Assembly: GCA_029216955.1 (NCBI GenBank)
Contig: JANAVB010044018.1
Coordinates: forward strand, 1,004,621-1,068,620
Reading direction: 5' to 3'
DNA: 64,000 nucleotides
From: Iris pallida
Taxonomy: Eukaryota; Streptophyta; Magnoliopsida; Asparagales; Iridaceae
Positions 57,560 through 64,000 of this stretch are shown in pieces. The notes beneath the pieces were generated by a model, which worked only from the letters and a program-made list of their open reading frames with translations, ran no database searches and was not told the DNA's origin. A program made the translations under genes and the position numbers. Within the stretch, counting starts at the first letter, position 1; each line of letters starts with the position of its first letter.

Positions 57560-57870
57560 TTGGAATCGATGGTCATCCGACTCCCAAGGACCAGCTGAGA
57601 GCCAAAACCCGTCATAGGATCGATGGTGATCCGATTGCCAAAATCCAATCAAAGGCGACCGAAAGATGCAAGGCCCTCTGGGGAGCCGATGGTGATCTGA
57701 TTGCCAAGATCCAATCAAAAGCATTCGGAAGACACGAAGTCTTCTGCCGAGCCAATGGTTATCCGTCTTCCCAAGACAAGCCAGCAATCAAGTATAGATC
57801 CAAGACCCTCCGGCAAGCCAATGCTACAAGCTGAACCCTTGGTGGTCAAGTTGCCCAGGACAGCGTCCCC
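57560..57870 (+). repeat. Repeated MVIRLPK linker between Tat protease and RT
   Basis: Five copies of a unit of about 20-22 codons centred on (S/P)MVIRLP(K/R)(T/S): SMVIRLPRTS, SMVIRLPKSN, PMVI(stop)LPRSN, PMVIRLPKTS, PLVVKLPRTA, each followed by a Q-, P- and K-rich spacer. One frame (2) with stops at 57596 and in copy 3. The role is unknown; it may be a flexible linker or protease cleavage array. Confidence 0.8.
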
Positions 57871-58690
57871 ACCTCCGATCATGCAGGGGGTAGCTGAAGA
57901 GGATACAGAACTCGTAAAGTATCTTGTTGTAAAGGTGGATAGTTCCTCTCCTGATGATGTAATCTATGTGGACAAAATTCCTTATTTCATCAATAAGAGG
58001 CTGCTATTGAATTATCCTGAGTGTAATAAACTCAATCTGATGTATACTGTGGGACCCGGTCGGGACATTAACCTGTACAAACAGGTTAGAACCGTCCATA
58101 CCACGAACCGACTTACTCCCATTAAAGATGACTACTTCCTAGTCCCAGGCAGAAGAGAAGTGAATCACATGATCATCTTTGGCCGAAAAGAAGGTCCTCA
58201 ACCCTTCATGCCTCAAGAGTTTGATCTCGAACCCGATACTGGAAGACTACCACTCTACTTGTATAGTCCTCAAGCCAAGTACTTCATAAAAAAGTAGGGG
58301 TACGACATGGAGGCTACCCCAGGTCTGAATTACGGTAATGGTCGGCGATCGCCTCTACAGCTGTCAAACCCATCTGGGAAACCTCGAGATTATTACGACA
58401 AGTCCAAATGCGGCCTCGGTTATGTTACACCAGCAACAACGCCTGAGAGCTCCGATGAGGAATGCGAGTTGCATTCTCACTCATCCAAATCACCTACAGA
58501 CGATTTCGACAACAACATTGGAGATATATTCAGGCAGACATTATCTGTCAATATGGCCTCCGCTGACATTGAAGAAGAAGACGAGGATCTACTCGAACCT
58601 CTTGAATTGGAGCCATGGGTCCAATAATTGGATGCACAATGAGAGAAGCACTTTGACCTACATGACCCTCCCACTGAAGATGAGGTCATG
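57871..58690 (+). pseudogene. Tat protease-RT connecting region
   Basis: KYLVVKVDSSSPDDVIYVDK, YFINKRLLLNYPECNKLNLM and EVNHMIIFGRKEGPQPFMPQ followed by an acidic stretch (MASADIEEEDEDLLEPLELE). No known domain. Stops at 58295, 58625 and 58637. Similar unassigned connecting sequence precedes RT in other Tat-group elements. Confidence 0.6.
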
Positions 58691-59645
58691 CAAGTTAACC
58701 TCGGTGGTAAATCCTCTCCAAATCCAATCTTTGTCAGTAAAAGCCTGACAGATGACGAACGGGAATCATTGTTACAACTCGTCAGAGAATACATCGACGT
58801 TTTTGCCTGGAGCTATGAAACCATGCCAGGGCTAAACCCCGAGATCGTACTTCATAAGCTCAATATTCATCCAGATGCGAAACCAGTCAAGCAACAACAA
58901 CGACGGTTCTGTCCAGACATCATAAACTCTATCAAAGTGGAAGTAAACAAGCTTATAGCTAGCGGTTTCATCTGCGAGGAGCAGCACCAGGACTAGATAG
59001 CTAATATTGTACCAGTCGTCAAGAAGAACGGGAAGATCTGAATCTGTATCGACTTTCATAATTTGAATGCGACATGTCCTAAGGATGAATTCCCTCTTCC
59101 CATTACCGACATAAAGATCGATAATACGTGTGTCTTCGAGTGCATGTCCTTTATGGATGGCTTTTCAGGATACAATCAAATCAAAATGTCTCCTAACGAT
59201 GAGAAGAATACGTCATTCTGAACACTGATCGGTGTGTACTGTTACACTGTCATGCCCTTTGGCCTGAAGAATACCGGTGCTACATATAAACGAGCTATAA
59301 GTGTCATCTTTATAGATCACTTGTGCAAGATGGTGGAGTGTTATGTTGACGACATCGCCGTCAAAAGCCGCTCCAAGGATGATCACTTATACGATTTGAG
59401 AACAGTGTTCGACCTTATGAAATCGCACAATCTGAAGATGAATCCCACCAAGTCCTTCTTGGGTGTGTCCAGCGGAAAGTTCTTGGGCTTTGTCATTACT
59501 TCCACGGGCATTCATGTAGACCCCGATAAGACAAAGGCAATCCTGGAGATGAATCCACCGAGGAACCTTCGTGAACTCCGCAGCCTTCAGGGAAGACTAG
59601 ATTACATCAGGAGGTTCATATCTAACCTCTCAGGGTGATGTTAAC
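58688..59645 (+). pseudogene. RT: Tat reverse transcriptase
   Basis: ESLLQLVREYIDVFAWSYET and MPGLNPEIVLHKLNI lead in. RT motifs: VNKLIASGFI, VPVVKKNGKI, ICIDFHNLNATCPKDEFPLP, FMDGFSGYNQIKM (catalytic Asp), MPFGLKNTGATYKRA, VECYVDDIAVKS with Asp codons at 59348-59353, LKMNPTKSFLGVSSGKFLGF. Stops at 58994, 59039, 59219 and 59636. Catalytic residues are intact. Confidence 0.92.
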
Positions 59646-60117
59646 TCTTTGCCCAACTGATGAAGAAGGGCGTCTCTTTCGTATGGAATAAGGAATGTCA
59701 ACGCGCTTTTGATGACATTAAGGAATACTTGACGAATTCGCCAGTTCTGGTAGCCCTGGTCGCTAGAAAGCCCTTCCTGCTCTATGTACGGGCGATGGAA
59801 CACTACCTCGGTGCCTTGCTAGCACAAAACAATGATGCGGGACACGAACAAGCCATCTATTATTTCAGTCGAATGATGGTAGGGTCGGAGTATAGGTACA
59901 CCGTCGTGGAGAAGGAATGCCTTGCCTTGGTGTTCGCCATTCAGAAAATACGATACTATGTGTTAGGACAGACCATCCATGTTGTCTTGCGAGTTAATCC
60001 CCTCAGGGTTCTCATGACCAAACCAGGCGCACTCAGTTCTCGTCTAGCCACATGGGCGATACTTTTATCCTCCTACGACATGGTCTTCATTCCGCAGAAG
60101 GCTGTCAAAGGTTAAGC
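59646..60117 (+). pseudogene. RH: Tat RNase H (pol type)
   Basis: FVWNKECQRAFDDIKEYL, then PFLLYVRAMEHYLGALLAQN (the usual catalytic Asp in LY.D/S.. is not kept), YTVVEKECLALVFAIQKIRYY (Glu kept) and VLRVNPLRVLM, where HTD is normally found. Two of the catalytic acids are missing, in line with the degenerate first RNase H known for Tat elements, which carry a second one. Confidence 0.85.
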
Positions 60118-60118
60118 C

Positions 60119-60700
60119 TTGGCCGACTTCCTAGCATCCCATCCAGGCTCAGGGATAGTAAGAATCTATGAAGAAATCCCAGACGAAGTCATTAACTCAA
60201 ATATGACTTCACATGATAATGTTTGGCGAATGTTCTTTGATGGTGCTTCAAGAACAGGGCCACAAGATGATATCGTCGCTGGAATTAGGGTAGTATTAAT
60301 TTCTCCTTCTGGGTTGGTGGTCAACCGGGCATATTCTATCACAGAATACTGTACAAACAATGTAGCTGAATATAACGCTTTGGTCATCGGGCTCCGACTT
60401 GCAAAAGTGGTGGGAGTCGAATACCTAGAAGCATATGGCTACTCGCAGTTGATTATCAATCAAATCCGAGGCTCTTACGAGGTTCGTAACGCGGACCTGA
60501 TTCCTTATCATCAGACAGCAATTGCCATCATAGCAACCTTGGAGGGGTTCTTTATAGAACATATTCCTAGGCTCCAGAATATTGAAGCCGACGCCCTAGC
60601 GGGGCTCGCCGCTTCTTTGGCAGTTCCAAATTATGCTCATCATCTAGTTGACTTTATAGGACATGAGCTGGTCTGTCCCAAGATCAACGTTCAATTGAAT
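60119..60700 (+). pseudogene. aRNH: Tat second, archaeal-like RNase H (aRNH)
   Basis: After LADFLASHP come WRMFFDGASRTGPQDD (Asp), NNVAEYNALVIGLRLAKVVG (Glu), EAYGYSQLIINQIRGSYEV (Asp of the usual GDS changed to Tyr-Ser) and IPRLQNIEADALAGLAAS (Asp). This extra domain between RNase H and integrase is diagnostic of Tat elements. The frame is open for 325 codons through to the integrase start at 61096. Confidence 0.92.
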
Positions 60701-61996
60701 ACGAGTTACTCCGCCCAGCTGACCAATGATGTGCAAGATTGGAGACTCCCATTCATCGACTTTGCGGTCTACGAAATCCTATCTGAGAATGTGAAAGAAG
60801 CAATTTCAATCAGAAGGCGTTCTCTCAGAATCTTTTATGACACAAAAATGAAAATGTTATATCGACGATCTTACGACGGACAACTGTTAAGATATCTGTC
60901 AAATACGAAAGCCAAAGAAGCCTTACGCGAGGCTCATGATGGCATTTGTGGGGCTCACCAACTGGGCCCGAAGTTGCAGGACCGTCTCCGTCGGATGGGT
61001 TACTACTGGCCTACGATGGTAGCAGACGTAGTTGATTATGAAAGAAAGTTCAAGGCTTGTCAGATCCATGCAGATTTCATACATCCGCCATCTTAGTTCT
61101 TGTACCCAACAGTGGCCTCTTGGCCATTTGAAGCATGGAGAATGGACATTGTTGGCCCAATCATCCCGCCGTCGTCCAAAGGGCACCAGTTTATTCTCGC
61201 AATAACCGACTACTTCTCCAAATAGGCGGAAGTTGTTCCATTGACAGAAGTAAAGACATCAAACATGATCAGTTTCATACAATATCACGTTATTTACCGT
61301 TTTGGCCTGCTAAGGAGGATCATTTATGACAATGGTCCGCAGTTCGTAAGCTATGCCTTCTATCGATTCTATGATAAGAACCGAAGTAAAAATGTGGCTT
61401 CAATAGCATAGAACCCATCAGTTAATGGTCTGTTCGAAGATTTTAACAAAACCATAATCAAGCTTCTCAAGAAGTTCGTGTCTTCAAACAAGCACGACTG
61501 GATTGAAAAGTTGGGCGAATGCTTATGGGCGTACCACACTACGAATCGAATGGCTACCGAAAATACACCGTTCTCTCTAGTGTACGAGAGCGAGGCAGTC
61601 CTCCCATTGGAGACTCAGATCCCCTCACTTCGTGTGGCCCTTACTTACCGGTTAACGTCGGACAATAACTACCGCCGACGACTACAAGAATTGGAAGCGT
61701 TAGACGAGAAAAGTTTACAAGCTCAACAAAGCATCGAGCTCTATCAAGCATGCATCTCTCGAGCCTTCAATAAGAAAGTCGAGCAGAGGACATTCCAAGT
61801 AGACGATCTCGTCTTGGTCGTTCGCAGTCCGATGGTCATGACTCACAAAACTGTCGGCAAATTCTAGCCCAAATGGGAGGGTCCATATATCATCGAGACC
61901 ATATTCTCCAACGGCGCATACCGGCTCGCAAAATAGAATGGGGACTTGCTCATGATGCCCATAAACGACAAATTCCTGAAAAAATACTATGACTAA
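60701..61996 (+). pseudogene. IN: Tat integrase
   Basis: HHCC region: EAHDGICGAHQLG, MGYYWPTM, FKACQIHAD (first Cys of the pair now Phe). Core: MDIVGPIIPPSSKGHQF (Asp), IIYDNGPQFVS (Asp) and NGLFEDFNKTI (Glu). The end has WAYHTTNRMATENTPFSLVY, VLPLETQIPSLRV, KWEGPYIIETIFSNGAYRL and KYYD with TAA 61994-61996. Stops at 61094, 61223, 61409, 61865 and 61934. No chromodomain, as expected for the Tat group. Confidence 0.9.
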
Positions 61997-62470
61997 GGAC
62001 ATGCCGGTACTCCCTCAAACCATCAAATCTTCCAAACTATCGAGTTATGTACACCAAGTACCTCTGAACTCACACTCTATCACATCTTCCTCGGTGGCGA
62101 GTCATGTATGCTGATACCTCTGAACTCCCACTCTAATGATTTACCTCACAGGAGTCTGCCCAGTTTATTATTATCTCTGAGCAAACTTCCTGGTCCTGGT
62201 TATCGTGTGTCACATCCACATTACCTCTGATATCGATAATCTCTCGACTTAACACCTGTACCTAACCCGGGATAAAAGACATGGTGTTAAGACCACAAAA
62301 CCTATCACGTCCATACTACCTCTGTTGGTTTTGTTTCGAAATCTATTACTCGCACCACCAGTGGACAGAAGAGTAATAGGTCCACCAAAAAATTATCCTT
62401 GATTATCGTGTATCACGTCCATATTGCCTCTGATATCGATAGTCCCTTGACTTAGCACCTGTATATATAT
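61997..62470 (+). repeat. Tandem repeats in the Tat 3' untranslated region
   Basis: TTATCGTGTGTCACATCCACATT...GATATCGATAATC...CTTAACACCTGTAC at 62199-62262 recurs at 62403-62465 with few changes, a unit of about 202 bases. Shorter echoes (TACCTCTGAACTC.CACTCTA) occur at 62060 and 62120. Tandem repeats at this place are known for Tat/Ogre-type elements. Confidence 0.75.
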
Positions 62471-62521
62471 ATGTGTGTGTGTGTGTCTGTGTGTGTGTGT
62501 GTTTGTGTGTGTATGTGTGTT
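62461..62521. repeat. (TA)n-(TG)n microsatellite
   Basis: Short TATATATA followed by about 50 bases of (TG)n with interruptions (TCTG, TTTG, TATG). Confidence 0.9.
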
Positions 62522-64000
62522 TTAGGCTCTTTGAATATTAGATAGAGATAAATTAAAAGTTTACATTTCTATCATCTTCGCATTTTCTTTCTAATCTTGA
62601 TCGTTTGTGCCTTTCCTAAAAACATCGTCATATCATAAGTTCGTGCCACTTACATTTTTCCATGGACCTAAGGAATTATTTTTAAAATAATTTCTCACTC
62701 AATTGTTTATATATTAATCTTGCGTTAAGTTTTTGATTCAAAATTTTCCTCTCAATCATTGAATATTGAATATCCATAAAGTATGGATTAGAAGATTTTT
62801 ACTTATTTTTGCTTCGAACATTATCCTTCCTAATCAATTATTTTTTTTCCAAGAACTGATATTTGTACTTGAAGGACGGATACTTACATCTTCTTGAAAC
62901 TTGATTGAAATTCTAGAACCTCCTTTGAAATTCCTTTAGATATAGTTGGAATAATATTCGTGACATACGATGGCAAGACAGCAGCGCACTGTCGCCATTT
63001 ATTTGATTTATCGAGACTACGGGCTCACTACAGCTTGCAGCGCACTGGCGTGGCATGATCCCTAAGTTGAAGTAATTTCAAGTAAACGTAGGCCATCGAG
63101 TATTATAAAAACTATGTCCAAATTTTGATCTTAGTTAAATTTATGTTAATATTGGGTATAGTCGATAAAATATTCGATATCATATTATATTTGAGTCATG
63201 AAACCGAGTGTTTACTGCAACCATATGTACACTGGGAGTCATAAATTCTCGATAGAGTGGCTTCATATATACCTACGATTTTTGAATATTGTAGAGACTA
63301 TTAATTCACGAATTTCATGCATTCACTAAAAATTCTGATTTAGACTTTATCATTTCATTTTCTTATCTTTTATTTTTGTATCGTTGTTTCTCTTCCTAGT
63401 AATCTTTTAAACTTATTTTTGAATTCCTTCCACTAGATTCCTAATCATACTTAGATTATGATTCTATGATCATGCCTACATAATTGATCGTGCTAAAATG
63501 ATTTCGATTTAGATCATCCTAAATGACTCTCTGATCGCAACTAGACTATTTTGATTATATTCTGATCGAGTCAATTCGTATATTTTCTAGATCGAGCCTA
63601 AATAGTTTTGCTTAAACAGTTAATCAGGTTAATCGTGCCAAAAAATTAGAATTTTTGATCGTTCTTAAACAACTTTGATCGTGACTAAGACTATTTTAAC
63701 TATAATCATAATCGTGCCTATGTTTCAACCCTACTATCGCTAATGTTTAGATTTTTTTCAACTATGATTATGACTATTTTGATCATGATCCTGATGAATT
63801 GGGTATTCCTAGGACCCTTACTTTGGTGTGCGTATTGATCGATAGAAAGTTAAACAGATTTAATTATCAATAAAGTAAAGCATAAACAGTAATGTGCTGA
63901 AGTAGCCACGTACTGGCCTTGTCAAGTCAAGACTAGACTAGACTCCATTCATCAATCACCGCCAAGCAAGGAGTACGGCTTGATACTTTAACTAACTAGG
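62522..64000. other. AT-rich sequence, nothing recognised
   Basis: Could be more Tat 3' UTR or flanking DNA. A loose recurrence of GATCGTG(C/A)CTA with ATTTTGAT between 63440 and 63780 suggests a decayed repeat. CAGCGCACTG(T/G)CG appears twice (62982, 63039). No frame longer than chance and no LTR start matching 52990 is seen. Confidence 0.5.

Larger units (their letters stand above)
52990..62470 (+). mobile_element. Tat-type Ty3/gypsy retrotransposon, 3' LTR not seen
   Basis: LTR/leader, gag, protease, a linker with repeats, RT, RNase H, a second archaeal-like RNase H, integrase and a 3' UTR with tandem repeats. The second RNase H and RT words (MPFGLKN.GATYKRA, GRLDYIRRFISNL) place it in the Tat group (Tat/Retand/Ogre). 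Coding parts have more than 15 stops of all three kinds and at least three frame changes, so this is an old copy. It has inserted into the ORF at 51988. No second LTR is found before 64000. Confidence 0.9.

Noticed and set aside
62976..63010. Start of the Tat 3' LTR
   Set aside because: GCAGCGCACTGTCGCCATT only loosely resembles the LTR start at 52990 and the following sequence does not align.

Overview
The window is repeat-dense plant nuclear DNA. The families present point to this: Ty3/gypsy chromoviruses of the Tekay/Del type, a Tat-type Ty3/gypsy element with a second (archaeal-like) RNase H, a SIRE-like Ty1/copia element, and an L1-type LINE tail with a zf-RVT domain. AT-rich sequence, very long LTRs (3-4 kb) and many (TA)n tracts fit an angiosperm with a large, transposon-rich genome. 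I cannot name the species, and I see no host gene and no RNA gene.

Layout. 1-8241: 3' two-thirds of Tekay-type element E1 (end of gag, protease, RT, RNase H, integrase, 3' LTR 4113-8241). 8242-12396: the rest of a related LTR, B, into which E1 appears to have inserted. 12397-19310: element X of another family (LTR ends TGTAAAACCCC / GGGGCGTTACA), with a cut 5' LTR, a 3.2-kb internal region with no recognisable genes, and a 3' LTR. 19311-29231: Tekay-type element E2 (rest of its 5' LTR, no gag, broken pol, 3' LTR 25443-29231). The order of breaks implies E2 was hit by X, X by B and B by E1. 29232-48063: a minus-strand copia-like element with only gag recognisable. It carries a LINE tail (29712-30756), a solo LTR (32931-37061, target duplication ACTCT) and a complete short minus-strand element E3 (37261-46837, target duplication TGAGA). 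48064-52989: an X-like LTR (48151-51882) with a polypurine tract on its left and a primer-binding site on its right, interrupted by a solo Tat LTR, and followed by an unrecognised ORF with six 12-residue repeats. 52990 to at least 62470: a Tat element (LTR/leader, gag, protease, linker repeats, RT, two RNase H domains, integrase, repeated 3' UTR). 62520-64000: AT-rich sequence in which I recognise nothing.

Most interesting points. (1) E1 and E2 both carry a GT...AG, phase-0 intron-like insert (73 and 95 bp) at the same codon of the integrase C-terminal domain; E3 is uninterrupted there. Retention would remove the GPY/F region and chromodomain. (2) LTRs of E1, B, E2 and E3 share a short reading frame with a hydrophobic start and an acidic tail, a possible LTR-encoded micropeptide. 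(3) Four LTR/internal junctions of different families share a primer-binding site that fits tRNA-Ile(AAU) rather than initiator tRNA-Met. (4) All ten early stops in E1 are TAG, mostly from CAG, the mark expected of decay at methylated CHG sites. (5) The LTR 3' ends keep two small hairpins, and the LTR bodies carry clusters of TTGAC motifs.

Genes here work together only inside each element: gag forms the particle, protease, RT and RNase H process and copy the RNA, and integrase inserts the product. No copy looks able to make a full set of proteins. Coordinates of domains are read by eye; LTR edges are exact where a terminal motif or target duplication is quoted and approximate otherwise.
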